Origin: Terasakiispira papahanaumokuakeensis | Lineage (GTDB): Bacteria > Pseudomonadota > Gammaproteobacteria > Pseudomonadales > Halomonadaceae | Reading direction: 5' to 3' | NCBI RefSeq assembly: GCF_001709345.1 | Contig: NZ_MDTQ01000001.1 | Location: 1,401,108 to 1,465,107 of the forward strand | DNA: 64,000 nt | In this document: positions 7,833-17,620 of the stretch, in pieces | Position numbering within the stretch: position 1 is the first letter of the stretch | Layout of the letters: every line of letters starts with the position of its first letter | Translations under genes and position numbers: made by a program | Notes under the pieces: model-generated | The model's database searches: none | Seen by the model: only the letters and a program-made list of their open reading frames with translations | Told to the model about the DNA's origin: nothing

Positions 7833-9104
7833 ATGTTAAGTGCCATTAATGATCACCAAGTTCGATCAGCGGCTGCATTGGCCTTGAAAGGTGAGCGCCG
7901 ACGTGGCGGTTGGCTTGCGTTTTTTGGGCCCGCACTGATTGCGGCTGTGGCTTATATTGATCCCGGTAATTTCGCGACCAATATTGAGGCGGGGTCACGC
8001 TATGGCTATGCCCTGCTATGGGTCGTGCTGGTGGCTAACCTGATGGCGATTTTAATTCAAAGTATGTCCGCTCGGCTGGGCTTGGCGACGGGGATGAATT
8101 TGGCCGAGGTGATTCGGGCACGCTACCCAAGGCCGTTGGTGTGGTGTTATTGGGTACAGGCTGAGATCGTGGCTATTGCGACGGATTTGGCCGAGTTCTT
8201 AGGGGCTGCCCTGGCATTGAATTTGTTATTTGGTATGACGCTCTTTGAAGGGGCACTGCTGACAGGCGTTATTACCTATATCGCATTGTTGATGCAGCGT
8301 TTTGGCTTCCGGCTGATGGAAATCGTCATCGGTAGCATGATCCTTGCGGTCGCTGCAGGATTCATGATCGAGTTATCACTCAGCCGCCCTGATGTTGAGC
8401 CTTTATTGAAAGGGTTGTTCGTTCCTGGTTTTAGTGATGGCTATGCCCTTTACTTGGCTGCTGGGATCTTAGGGGCAACCGTTATGCCTCACGTGATTTA
8501 TTTACACTCAGCGTTGTCACAGCGTCGAATTAGACCTCAAGGCGATGACGAAAGATTAAAAGCGATGCGCTTTTATCGCTGGGATGTTGTTGTGGGCATG
8601 GCGCTGGCGGGATTGGTGAATTTGGCTATTTTGGCGCTTGCTGCGGCGGTTTTCTTTGACCAAGGGCGTACGGATGTGGCGACCATTTCGGATGCTTACC
8701 AGTTATTGAGCCCGGCGATGGGCCAGCAGATTGCCAGTACCGTGTTTGGCGGCACCTTGTTGCTGGCGGGTTTGTCCTCTTCTGTGGTGGGCACCTTATC
8801 GGGGCAGGTCGTGATGCAAGGCTTGGTGCACTTTACGATTCCCTTGTGGCTTCGCCGATTGGTGACCATGTGCCCCGCCTTAGTGATCATCATGCTGGGC
8901 ATTCCCGAGCAAGAGGCGTTAGTGGCCAGCCAAGTGGTGCTAAGCTTTGGTATTCCATTTGCGTTGGTGCCTCTATTGATGTTCACCAGCAATCGCACCT
9001 TAATGGGGAATTTGGTGAACAGGCCCTGGACCCATTATCTAGCGATGCTGGTGTGCACTTTGACCATTCTATTGAATCTCTATGTGCTGGTGTTTTCATT
9101 CTAG
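7833..9104 (+). CDS. mntH: NRAMP-family divalent metal transporter (manganese)
   Basis: A proton-coupled Mn2+/Fe2+ importer of the inner membrane, 423 residues. The metal-binding DPGN motif is seen in helix 1 (AVAYIDPGNFATNIEAGS), and the MPH motif of helix 6 in GATVMPHVIYLHSALSQRR, which identifies NRAMP/MntH. About 11 transmembrane segments follow the expected pattern. The ATG at 7833 has AAAGAGG six bases upstream; the longer frame from TTG 7764 has none. A Fur/Mur-like palindrome lies in the promoter region. Confidence 0.95.
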   Translation: MLSAINDHQVRSAAALALKGERRRGGWLAFFGPALIAAVAYIDPGNFATNIEAGSRYGYALLWVVLVANLMAILIQSMSARLGLATGMNLAEVIRARYPRPLVWCYWVQAEIVAIATDLAEFLGAALALNLLFGMTLFEGALLTGVITYIALLMQRFGFRLMEIVIGSMILAVAAGFMIELSLSRPDVEPLLKGLFVPGFSDGYALYLAAGILGATVMPHVIYLHSALSQRRIRPQGDDERLKAMRFYRWDVVVGMALAGLVNLAILALAAAVFFDQGRTDVATISDAYQLLSPAMGQQIASTVFGGTLLLAGLSSSVVGTLSGQVVMQGLVHFTIPLWLRRLVTMCPALVIIMLGIPEQEALVASQVVLSFGIPFALVPLLMFTSNRTLMGNLVNRPWTHYLAMLVCTLTILLNLYVLVFSF

Positions 9105-9147
9105 CGTTCTTCATCCCAGCATGACCGTGAGTGGGGCCTATACCGGG

Positions 9148-9282
9148 CTACTGAGCGGTGGAGTGGCTTGTTTGCTCCGGTACTTGGGGCTGGTGGCGAG
9201 CATTGCGGTCAATGTCACTGCAAGCACTCAGAGTGGTTAGCGCCACGGCCAGCAGTAGAAGGTGTAGTCGTGTCGTCATCAT
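9148..9282 (-). CDS. Small lipoprotein (44 aa)
   Basis: A short gene reading MMTTRLHLLLLAVALTTLSA then Cys21: a positive n-region, hydrophobic stretch and lipobox LSAC, followed by a polar tail of 23 residues (DIDRN..., ending STAQ). GAGGG lies seven bases before the first ATG. Size and form resemble entericidin-like or other small proteobacterial lipoproteins, but I do not recognise the family. It is convergent with mntH and lies upstream of the bidirectional terminator that ends the ABC operon. Confidence 0.6.
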   Translation of the reverse strand: MMTTRLHLLLLAVALTTLSACSDIDRNARHQPQVPEQTSHSTAQ

Positions 9283-9397
9283 ATATTGCCCTCTTTGCTG
9301 ATTAGAGCACTGAGCATTACGTGATCAGGCGAAACAAACAAGCGTCCGGTGATGGCGACAGGTTTTTCCTCTGAGGCCGCGTCATGAGCTTTAAATG

Positions 9398-9425
9398 AAA
9401 ACCCCGGCTTGGATGCCGGGGTTTT
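9398..9425. terminator. Bidirectional terminator of the ABC transporter operon
   Basis: AAAACCCCGGC-TTGGAT-GCCGGGGTTTT has an 11-bp stem including A4/T4 on both sides, just after the stop codon of the ABC ATPase gene on the minus strand. Confidence 0.85.
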
Positions 9426-9445
9426 GAATATCAGCGCTGATGAAT

Positions 9446-10288
9446 TCAGTGCTGTTTTTCTAAAAAGCGTTTGACTCGATCTGTTTTCGGCTGAGTAAAG
9501 AAAGTCTCTGGATCGGCCTTCTCTATCAGCAGCCCCTTCTCAAGAAACACTACTTGATCGGAGACTGCACGAGCGAAATCCATCTCGTGAGTCACGATCA
9601 CCATCGTATACCCTTCGGCAGAGAGTGACTTGATCACCCCCAGCACCTCACCCACTAGCTCTGGGTCCAGGGCCGAGGTGGGTTCATCAAAGAGAATGAC
9701 TTCAGGTTGCATGGCCAGTGCTCGGGCGATCGCGACACGTTGCTTTTGCCCGCCTGAGAGCGTGAAGGGGTACGCATCGCGTTTATGGGCCATGCCCACT
9801 TTTTCAAGAAACGACAGTGCCAGTGCTTCGGCCTCTTCACGTTTTTTACCTTGAACGTGGATAGGGGCTTCAGTCACATTGTTCAGCACCGTTAAATGGG
9901 GCCATAGATTAAAGCTTTGGAACACCATAGCGGTTTTGGCGCGCATTTTCGCCAAAGCTTTTTGGCTCATGGGCTTACGGCTGTTCTCATCTATACCGAT
10001 GCGTTGGCCGCTAATATGGATGGTGCCGCGATCAGGCTTCTCCAACCAATTGATACAGCGCAGTAACGTCGATTTTCCTGATCCTGATGAGCCCAAAATC
10101 GTGACCACATCGCCACTGCTGACTTCCAGATCGATATCGCGTAGCACCTCGACTTCATCGAAGCTTTTGGATAGCCGACGGACTTCGACAACATGATCTG
10201 ACCTGTTGCCTACAGCATGATCTGTCGCCTTGTTGTCAGCAGAGGCTTCGGTTGATGGCATAGACACATTTGAAGCGATATTAGACAT
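9446..10288 (-). CDS. Polar amino acid ABC transporter, ATP-binding protein
   Basis: An ATPase of the HisP/GlnQ class, 280 residues. Visible motifs are Walker A GSSGSGKST, a Q-loop near MVFQSFNLWPH, the signature LSGGQKQRVAIARAL, and Walker B with D-loop VILFDEPTSALDPE, followed by the switch His in IVTHEMDFA. About 25 extra N-terminal residues precede the ATPase core. The ATG at 10288 overlaps the end of the permease gene by eight bases and has GAGGA at normal spacing; an upstream frame to 10324 is not supported. Last gene of a four-gene minus-strand operon. Confidence 0.93.
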   Translation of the reverse strand: MSNIASNVSMPSTEASADNKATDHAVGNRSDHVVEVRRLSKSFDEVEVLRDIDLEVSSGDVVTILGSSGSGKSTLLRCINWLEKPDRGTIHISGQRIGIDENSRKPMSQKALAKMRAKTAMVFQSFNLWPHLTVLNNVTEAPIHVQGKKREEAEALALSFLEKVGMAHKRDAYPFTLSGGQKQRVAIARALAMQPEVILFDEPTSALDPELVGEVLGVIKSLSAEGYTMVIVTHEMDFARAVSDQVVFLEKGLLIEKADPETFFTQPKTDRVKRFLEKQH

Positions 10289-10946
10289 GATCAAATCCTC
10301 GTTTATGGCCAAAACGACCGGCATAGCGAATGGCCATTTCCATCACCAAGCTAATCAACCAATAAAACCCGATGACAGCGACAAACGCTTCGGTAGGCAC
10401 AAAATAAGTGGCTGAAATGGAATTGGCGGCCCAGGTCAGGTCTTTCACCGTGATGATGAATAAGAAGGCGGTATCTTTAAGGGCGTACACCAATTGGTTC
10501 CCGATCAAGGGGCGGGCCTGAATCATCAACTGAGGTAAGATCAGGCGAATAAACATACGTGACGGCGTAAACCCGTGGGCATAGGCGGCTTCGATCTGGC
10601 CATTGGAGAGTGTGACGCGACACCCCCGTAGAATCTCCGCAAAGTAAGCACCATGATAAAAGGTCAGCCCGATTAAACCGGCCCACCAGGCCTCTAGTCG
10701 AATACCCGCACTGGGAAGGCCGTAATAAAGCAGGTAGACCAAAACCAGAAAAGGGAGCATTCGCATGATGTCGATAAAGCTTCTTAAAGGGAGGCGCCAG
10801 CGGGTTTTAGGATCCTCCAGACGGTAGACAATCAAGCACCCGAGCAAGAAGGCCAGTGCAATCGCGACACTAAAAAGTGACAAGGTATTGAGAAACCCCT
10901 GCCAAAGTAAATCTCTTGAATCCCAGACAATATCCCAGTTGGTCAT
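10281..10946 (-). CDS. Polar amino acid ABC transporter permease (HisM/GlnP type)
   Basis: A 221-residue inner-membrane subunit with five or so helices. The permease EAA loop is visible in NGQIEAAYAHGFTPSRMFIRL, which docks to the ATPase. The RSFIDIMRMLPFLVLVYLLY region is typical of His/Glu/Gln/Arg permease families. It pairs with the second permease encoded immediately upstream to form a heterodimeric channel. GAGGA precedes the ATG at 10946. Confidence 0.92.
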   Translation of the reverse strand: MTNWDIVWDSRDLLWQGFLNTLSLFSVAIALAFLLGCLIVYRLEDPKTRWRLPLRSFIDIMRMLPFLVLVYLLYYGLPSAGIRLEAWWAGLIGLTFYHGAYFAEILRGCRVTLSNGQIEAAYAHGFTPSRMFIRLILPQLMIQARPLIGNQLVYALKDTAFLFIITVKDLTWAANSISATYFVPTEAFVAVIGFYWLISLVMEMAIRYAGRFGHKRGFDHV

Positions 10947-10987
10947 ACTTGATTCCTCATCAACGCTCTGTCATTGAGTGGCTATCA

Positions 10988-11629
10988 TCAGATCGCCAGT
11001 CGGTTGGCGTGACGCTCAGCGATGCGTTGTAACCAGATCAAACCGCCAATAATGGCCATGTAGAGCACTGCAGCGGCAAGAATGGGGGGAAGTGGCTCAT
11101 ACGTTACGGCAGAGATTCGGTTGGTGACACGGGTTAAATCGACGATACCAATGACGGCAATCGACGGGCTGCCTTTGATCAGAAATGACATTTCATTGAC
11201 GAGCCCAGGCAAGCTGGTGATCACCATTTGCGGCAACATAATGCGCCGAAAGCAGGTGAATGACGTCATGCCGCAAGCCATGGCCGCTTCACGTTGATCT
11301 CGGGAGAAGTTGTTAAACGCACCCCGCCAGACTTCGGCATTAAATGCGGTGGTATTCAGGGATAACGCGAGAATGCCCGCCAGGCTTCGATCCATGTTAA
11401 GCCCCAGGCTTGGCGCGGTGAGAAAGATAAATAGCGTTAAAGTTACCAGCGGGGTCGCACGCCCCAGGCTGATATAAAGCACAAGACATTGTTCGAGTAC
11501 TGGGATTTTGGCGATGCGCAGCAACGCAATCCCCAGCCCGCTGATAATCCCGATGGCAATGGATATGCCTGAAATCCATAGGGTGGTCCAGGCGCCCTCT
11601 AATAACATGGGCCATGCAGAAGCATCCAT
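10988..11629 (-). CDS. Polar amino acid ABC transporter permease (HisQ type)
   Basis: A 213-residue permease with the EAA loop REAAMACGMTSFTCFRRIMLP and hydrophobic segments typical of the amino-acid permease family. The ATG at 11629 is preceded by AAGGAG with five-base spacing; the GTG at 11635 lies inside that ribosome site region. It is separated from the next permease by 41 bp and from the binding-protein gene by 165 bp that contain a 14-bp minisatellite. Confidence 0.92.
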   Translation of the reverse strand: MDASAWPMLLEGAWTTLWISGISIAIGIISGLGIALLRIAKIPVLEQCLVLYISLGRATPLVTLTLFIFLTAPSLGLNMDRSLAGILALSLNTTAFNAEVWRGAFNNFSRDQREAAMACGMTSFTCFRRIMLPQMVITSLPGLVNEMSFLIKGSPSIAVIGIVDLTRVTNRISAVTYEPLPPILAAAVLYMAIIGGLIWLQRIAERHANRLAI

Positions 11630-11654
11630 GATCACTCCTTACGTGATAGCTACT

Positions 11655-11710
11655 GGGTGATAAGCCCCGGGTGACAAGAGCCGAGTGACAAGCCCCGAGT
11701 GACAAGCCCC
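11655..11710. repeat. 14-bp minisatellite, 4 copies
   Basis: Four tandem 14-bp units, the last two identical (GAGTGACAAGCCCC), lie between the binding-protein and permease genes of the ABC operon. This is one of several such arrays in the window. Confidence 0.85.
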
Positions 11711-11794
11711 GGCGTGCCTTATGGGCGTGGACGGCACCACAGAACCCCAGGCCAGAGATTCTGTGGTGGGCTTGATATGCGGCGAAGGGCTCGA

Positions 11795-12697
11795 TCAAGC
11801 GTCACTGTCACTGATTAAGTCATGGAACTGGTCGACACTTTTGATGGGTGTTTGAGGCATATTAGGGAAGCTTTCACCGAACCATTTCTTTTGCAGTTCT
11901 GCCAATTGGCCGCTTTCGCGCATATGCTTCATAAAGCCCGTCATGTACGCCAATAGCTCAGGAGAGCGTTTCGGGATCGGCCAGGAGACAAAGCCAGGGC
12001 CTGAGACCGCCTGACCTTTGGCGAAGAGATCCGGTTTAGAGGCCACCAGGGTATTGGCTGGAATGACCGCATCGATGACATAGTCCAGGCGACCGTTGGC
12101 TAAATCAGCAAACGCTTCGGGGTAGGATTCGTACTCAACGACATCCCCCAGTTGCTTGCCTTGATCCGAGAGCATGGTCTTGAGTTCAGGTAGCCGCGCG
12201 AGCAAAGCGCTACCGGCTTGCACCCCGAGCTTTTTCCCATCCAGATCGGCAATGCTATTTAAGCGGTCGTCATCAGCACGTTTGATATAAAAGTGTTGGG
12301 CTGAACCATAAGGCGGGGTGTAGTTGAAAACCCTTAGCCGATCATCGGTGACCAGGGCACCTGTAAACGCCATATCATATTGGCCCCCAGCTACCGCAGC
12401 GAGTAGCCCTGTCCAAGGCAAAATTTCCTGACGCACTTCAAAATCAGCATATTGGCGGAAGGCTTCCAGCATATCCTTGTTAAAGCCAGTGGCTTTGCCA
12501 TTTTCGATAAAGTTAAAGGGTGAGTAGTTATCTTCGGTGGCCACGACCATGTAACCGCGTTCTTTAATCTCATCTAGATCTGCTGCGTGTGCGATTGAAA
12601 GCGTGAGAGAGGCGGAGGTAATCAAGGCGCCAATGGCTGCTTTAATCAGTGTTTTACGGTGATGTCTTGGTTTTGTACTTGTCGCAAATAATGTCAT
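11795..12697 (-). CDS. Polar amino acid ABC transporter substrate-binding protein
   Basis: A periplasmic binding protein of the amino-acid (family 3) type, about 300 residues. The N-terminus MTLFATSTKPRHHRKTLIKA plus a hydrophobic stretch ending SIAHAADLDEIK is a signal peptide (cleavage near AHA). The binding core shows ERGYMVVATEDNYSPFNF and GKATGFNKDMLEAF, then LPWTGLLAAVAGGQYDM. ATG 12697 has AAGGG upstream, whereas the frame to 12715 lacks a ribosome site. First gene of the operon, divergent from the MocR regulator. The ligand is not readable; an omega-amino acid or polyamine would fit the neighbours (inference). Confidence 0.92.
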   Translation of the reverse strand: MTLFATSTKPRHHRKTLIKAAIGALITSASLTLSIAHAADLDEIKERGYMVVATEDNYSPFNFIENGKATGFNKDMLEAFRQYADFEVRQEILPWTGLLAAVAGGQYDMAFTGALVTDDRLRVFNYTPPYGSAQHFYIKRADDDRLNSIADLDGKKLGVQAGSALLARLPELKTMLSDQGKQLGDVVEYESYPEAFADLANGRLDYVIDAVIPANTLVASKPDLFAKGQAVSGPGFVSWPIPKRSPELLAYMTGFMKHMRESGQLAELQKKWFGESFPNMPQTPIKSVDQFHDLISDSDA

Positions 12698-12978
12698 GGC
12701 AGCACCCTTAATCATTGCTTGTGTTGTTATTAATTGATGTCATCGGTTGGCTTTTGCTTGGGTCTTTCAAGCTGACCTTTTCACCCTAGCCAAGGGGATG
12801 TCTTGCTGAGTAGGGCCAGTTTTTCCTTCTGATGGGGCCAGCGATGAGTGAGGGCAATTTCGTGCGAAGACTCACCCTGGCCTGCTCTTTGCAATGCTTC
12901 TCTTCGTGATTAAACGCTGATGGCAAATAAGCCTAAGCAATGATCAGGCCAAGTCTTGAATCTTCACGGGAGAGCATG

Positions 12979-14439
12979 ATGTTGAGTCACTATTTCGCGC
13001 TAGATAGTCATACCGGAGGCGGCCTCCAAGAGCAGCTGCGCAAAGCGATGCTGGATGCGATCCATGCGGGTGTGATTCCCCCTGAGGAAGCCTTGCCATC
13101 GTGCCGTAAACTCTCCACCCAGCTTGGTGTTTCACGTAATACCGTGGCGCTGGTATATGAGCGCCTGGTTGATGATGGTTACTTAGTCAGCCGCCCTCGG
13201 AGTGGCTATTACTTACATGATGCGTATCGCGCCGATGGGAGCGAAGGGGCTGCTTCAATGATGCTCCCTCAACCGGTGATGGATGCACCAAATTGGAACA
13301 AAAGACTGACGTCACGGCCCAGTTATTTGCAAAATGTGCTGCGCCCCAGCCAATGGATGACGTTTGATTACCCCTTTATTTATGGCCAACTGGACCAGCG
13401 TTTATTCCCGATGGAAGCTTGGCGTGGCGCTTCAAGGCGCGTCATGGGGGCACAGCGTGAGCGTTGTTGGTTGCATGATCGCTACGATCAAGATGACCCC
13501 ATGCTGATTGAACAACTCCGCAGCCGGGTGCTCCCCAAAAGGGGGATCCATGCACAAAAAGATGAAATTCTGATCACCATGGGGGCTCAGAACGCGCTGT
13601 TTCTGATCGCTCAACTGTTATTGAATCGCCAGACGCGCGTTGCGGTTGAAAATCCGGGGTATCGAGAAGCGATTAATGTGCTGCTACACCAGGGCGCCGA
13701 AATCAGCTATCAGCCGGTGGATCATGAAGGGATTTGTCTGGATGACAACAGTGCGCGCTGTGATTACCTCTATGTGACCCCCAGCCACCAAGTGCCTACG
13801 GGCGTGACGATGAGTGCTGAACGACGTCAGCAGTTGATGCAGCAAGTCAATCGTTATGATCAGATCATCTTAGAAGATGATTATGATGCTGAAATCAACT
13901 TTGATTATCAGGCCCAGCCCGCCTTAAAAAGCACCGCCATTGGATCGCGGGTGATTTATATGAGTAGCCTTTCTAAACCTCTATCGCCGGGGCTCCGGTT
14001 GGGGTACTTAGTGGCTGATGCGGAGTTGATTGATGAACTCAGAGCCTTGCGCCGCCTGATGTATCGTCATCCCCCCTCAGGATTACAGCAGCAACTGGCC
14101 CAGTTTCTGGCCCAAGGTCACTATGATCGTTATCTGAGAACCTTTAATGCCGAGATGCGCGCCCGCTGGGAAGTGCTCGAAGAGACCGTCTGCCGCGAAA
14201 TGCCTCATTGTCAGCGGATCAGTGAAGCCTATGCCAGTGCTTTCTGGCTGGCCTTGCCAGAGCAATACGATAGTCAACGATTAGCCTGGCAGGCAGCACA
14301 GCAGGGCGTTTTGATTGAGCCGGGCTTTCAGCACTTTTTCAGCCAAGTCCCGCCGCGACATTACATGCGGTTGGGATATGGGGTGATCGGCGTAGAGGCG
14401 ATTCCAGAAGGGATTAAACGGCTGGCCTCGGTGCTTTGA
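12979..14439 (+). CDS. MocR-family regulator (GntR winged helix plus aminotransferase-like domain)
   Basis: About 486 residues. The N-terminal GntR winged helix contains LPSCRKLSTQLGVSRNTVAL and VYERLVDDGYLVSR. A class I aminotransferase-like domain follows, with the PLP region ILEDDYDAEINFDYQ and the probable PLP lysine in MSSLSKPLSPGLRLGY. MocR/GabR/PdxR proteins use PLP and an amino compound as effector. The gene is divergent from an amino-acid ABC operon and next to a class III aminotransferase, which suggests it senses the transported amine. GGGAG lies six bases before ATG 12979; ATG 12976 is equally possible, and a frame from 12940 exists. Confidence 0.92.
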   Translation: MLSHYFALDSHTGGGLQEQLRKAMLDAIHAGVIPPEEALPSCRKLSTQLGVSRNTVALVYERLVDDGYLVSRPRSGYYLHDAYRADGSEGAASMMLPQPVMDAPNWNKRLTSRPSYLQNVLRPSQWMTFDYPFIYGQLDQRLFPMEAWRGASRRVMGAQRERCWLHDRYDQDDPMLIEQLRSRVLPKRGIHAQKDEILITMGAQNALFLIAQLLLNRQTRVAVENPGYREAINVLLHQGAEISYQPVDHEGICLDDNSARCDYLYVTPSHQVPTGVTMSAERRQQLMQQVNRYDQIILEDDYDAEINFDYQAQPALKSTAIGSRVIYMSSLSKPLSPGLRLGYLVADAELIDELRALRRLMYRHPPSGLQQQLAQFLAQGHYDRYLRTFNAEMRARWEVLEETVCREMPHCQRISEAYASAFWLALPEQYDSQRLAWQAAQQGVLIEPGFQHFFSQVPPRHYMRLGYGVIGVEAIPEGIKRLASVL

Positions 14440-14577
14440 GTGGTGTGAGTCTTGTGACACAGAGATTCTATGGTCTCTAATCTGTCTGCTTAAAAGACCC
14501 TCTGTATGGTGTTTTTATCCGGCGTTTGTATCTGTTGTCTGGTGGGGGCCTCATTTATGCTGAGGCTCTGTTCGGAA

Positions 14578-14607
14578 CAGCCCTCATCGAATCAATGACG
14601 AGGGCTG
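14578..14607. terminator. Possible terminator between convergent genes
   Basis: The inverted repeat CAGCCCTC / GAGGGCTG with a 14-base loop lies between the MocR and aminotransferase stop codons. No good T-run follows on either strand, so the role is uncertain. Confidence 0.35.
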
Positions 14608-14626
14608 ACGGGGCAAGCGGGATGAA

Positions 14627-15988
14627 CTAGGCGATTTCTCCAAGCGCTTGATCGATCAAGCTCAGGCCTTCTTGGACTTCGGCTTCGGTGACGATACAAG
14701 GCGGCACAACGTGGATGCGATTGGCGGCGATAAACGGTAGCAGCCCTTTACTGATGAGGCTGGCTTTCAACTGATTCATCTTGTCCGCCGCCAGTGGGGT
14801 CCGGGTCTGACGGTCCTCAACCAGCTCCAAGGCATGGAAGACGCCGACGCCGCGTGTTTCGCCGACAATGGCATGTTTTTGGCTGATATGCTGTAAACCT
14901 GTCGCTAACACGCCGTTGCCAATGGTGGCTGCATTGTCGACGATATTGTGGGCTTCCATTGTATCGAGTGTGGCGACAATGGCGGCCATGGCCAAAGGAT
15001 GACCCGAATAGGTTAAGCCGCCATAGAACATGTGATCGTCGAAATAATGGCTAATAGCCTCGGACACAATGACCCCCCCAGCGGGGACATACCCTGAGTT
15101 GACGCCCTTGGCAAAGGTAATTAAATCAGGTTTAACGTTAAACAAGTCAAAGGCGAACCAGCTGCCCGTGCGGCCGAAGCCTGCCATGACTTCATCGAAA
15201 ATGAGCAGAATACCGAACTCATCTGCCAGGGCTCGAACGCCGTCAAGATAGCCCTGAGGCGGGATTAGAATCCCTGCTGTACCGGGAATAGTTTCTAATA
15301 AGATAGCGGCAATGGCTTCAGGGCCTTCACATTCGATCACGCGGCGAAGATGCTGAAGTGCCCGTTGGCATTCTTCTTCTTCATGACTGGCCCAGAAATC
15401 GCTGCGGTACAGATAAGGGTTAAAAAAGTGAGCGTGGCCGCGGGCAAACTCATTGGGCACTCGACGAGGATCACCCGTGGCGACAATGGCGGCTCCCGTG
15501 TTGCCATGATAGGAGCGGTAAGCCGAGAGGATTTTATCTCGGCCAGTAAAGCTTCGGGCCATACGAATGGCGTTCTCGTTGGCATCGGCACCGGCATTGG
15601 TGAAAAACACTTTACTGAAGCCTGCCGGGGCTCTTGCCAGAATACGTTTTGCCGCTTCGCCACGGGCTTGGTTCGCATGGGCGGGGGCAACGGTGACTAA
15701 GGTCTCCGCTTGAGCCTTGATGGCGGCAATGACTTTGGGATTTTGATGACCGATGTTGGTGTTCACGAGCTGACTGCTGAAATCTAGATACTGTCGGCCC
15801 TCGAAATCCCACATCCGACAGCCTTCAGCCCCGGCAATCGCCATCGGATTGAGCTGGCCTTGTTGAGACCAAGAATGAAAGACATGCTGACGATCAAGTG
15901 AGATGATATCGGCATTCGTATTGGGGGCGTGCCGGGGATTGGGGGCGTGCAGGGGATTGGGGGCGTGCAGGGGATTGGCGGTATGCAT
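14627..15988 (-). CDS. Class III (omega) aminotransferase with repeat-derived N-terminus
   Basis: A PLP-dependent enzyme of 453 residues in the omega-amino-acid/beta-alanine:pyruvate transaminase class. Visible are the substrate and PLP phosphate region FFTNAGADANENAIRMAR, SYHGNTGAA, the Asp of IFDEVMAGFGRTG, and the PLP lysine in ITFAKGVNSGYVPAGG. The first 24 residues contain the repeat PNxHA, encoded by an 18-bp minisatellite absent from relatives; the enzyme core begins near NADIISLDRQHVFHSW. Substrate not certain. Divergent from a 3-hydroxy-acid-type dehydrogenase, which could reduce the semialdehyde made here (inference). Confidence 0.9.
   Translation of the reverse strand: MHTANPLHAPNPLHAPNPRHAPNTNADIISLDRQHVFHSWSQQGQLNPMAIAGAEGCRMWDFEGRQYLDFSSQLVNTNIGHQNPKVIAAIKAQAETLVTVAPAHANQARGEAAKRILARAPAGFSKVFFTNAGADANENAIRMARSFTGRDKILSAYRSYHGNTGAAIVATGDPRRVPNEFARGHAHFFNPYLYRSDFWASHEEEECQRALQHLRRVIECEGPEAIAAILLETIPGTAGILIPPQGYLDGVRALADEFGILLIFDEVMAGFGRTGSWFAFDLFNVKPDLITFAKGVNSGYVPAGGVIVSEAISHYFDDHMFYGGLTYSGHPLAMAAIVATLDTMEAHNIVDNAATIGNGVLATGLQHISQKHAIVGETRGVGVFHALELVEDRQTRTPLAADKMNQLKASLISKGLLPFIAANRIHVVPPCIVTEAEVQEGLSLIDQALGEIA
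15920..15973. repeat. 18-bp in-frame minisatellite inside the aminotransferase gene
   Basis: Three full 18-bp units (ATTGGGGGCGTGCMGGGG) plus a degenerate fourth reach the start codon. On the minus strand they encode the hexapeptide repeat PN(L/R)HA at the protein's N-terminus. Because the unit is a multiple of three, copy number can change without breaking the frame. Confidence 0.9.
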
Positions 15989-16218
15989 CGTGGAGCTCCT
16001 GAGTCATGTCAGCCTTGAGCGTAAGTGGTCTTGCCGATAGCCCATAGAGCCAGTCCTGGGCGCGGCATGTGACAGTTCCGCCCCAGCGTGATCAAGATCG
16101 TTCTGGCTGGCATGCCCTGATGGATATGCCGTCATCAATATTGTCCTGAGTGACAGTGAAACTGGCCCTACACAACCAGGGCAGGCGGCGGTAAGCTGAT
16201 CCGAAGTTTTGACGTTGA

Positions 16219-17049
<831 letters not shown>

Positions 17050-17079
17050 AACCGGCTGCACCCCAATGTTATTGCCTTT

Positions 17080-17104
17080 AACGCCCACATTCGTGGGCGT
17101 TTGT
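17080..17104 (+). terminator. Terminator after the SDR gene
   Basis: The stem AACGCCCAC / GTGGGCGTT (loop ATTC) is followed by TGTGTCTT, 30 bases after the stop codon. The T-tract is imperfect. Confidence 0.65.
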
Positions 17105-17220
17105 GTCTTATCATGCCCAACACTCGTATGCTTGGTGCCTTTGTTTTCGTCTCGATATCGACGCCACAAGGGCCGACCGGCCATACCTGACTGATGACCT
17201 CAACGCCGCCAACTTTTAAT

Positions 17221-17280
17221 TGTCGTTAACTTGATTGTCGTTAGCTTGAGTGTCGTTAGCTTGAGTGTCGTTAGCTTAAC
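17221..17280. repeat. 15-bp minisatellite, 4 copies
   Basis: Four tandem units of TGTCGTTAGCTTGAG with single-base variation in the outer copies, in non-coding DNA. Confidence 0.9.
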
Positions 17281-17620
17281 TACCGGCAATTGAATAGCTA
17301 GCTATTTAGTTGCTGGCTATCTATTTTAGTGCTATGATCTACCCCACTTGAATGAATCACTTAGCACTCAAGCCCCAGTATCTCAGTGAAATCATACGCC
17401 TGATCTGCTTCGGCGTAGTGGTATCTATTGTGATGCTGATTATTAAATAGTGGTTAATTCTGTTTTAACAATGGCTTGCCCTTTAAATGCTGTGAAGTAT
17501 CTCCACTTTGTTAGGCAAGACAAAACACACCTTGTCGAATCGATCTAAAGGTTAAAACGAGCAAACGTTAAAAACCTTGATATCCAATAGATCGCATTTT
17601 ATTGATGTTTGGAGGTTAAT

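Larger units (their letters stand above)
17050..17620. other. Long intergenic region with terminator and minisatellite
   Basis: It holds the SDR terminator (17080-17104), a 15-bp x 4 minisatellite (17221-17280), and further TAGCTAGCTATTT-type AT-rich repeats to about 17340. It then supplies the promoter of the secreted repeat protein. I see no additional gene. Confidence 0.5.

Noticed and set aside
11645-11720. Short tandem array as a CRISPR
   Set aside because: Units are 14 bp with no spacers; it is a minisatellite. No CRISPR-like repeat-spacer pattern was seen anywhere in the window.
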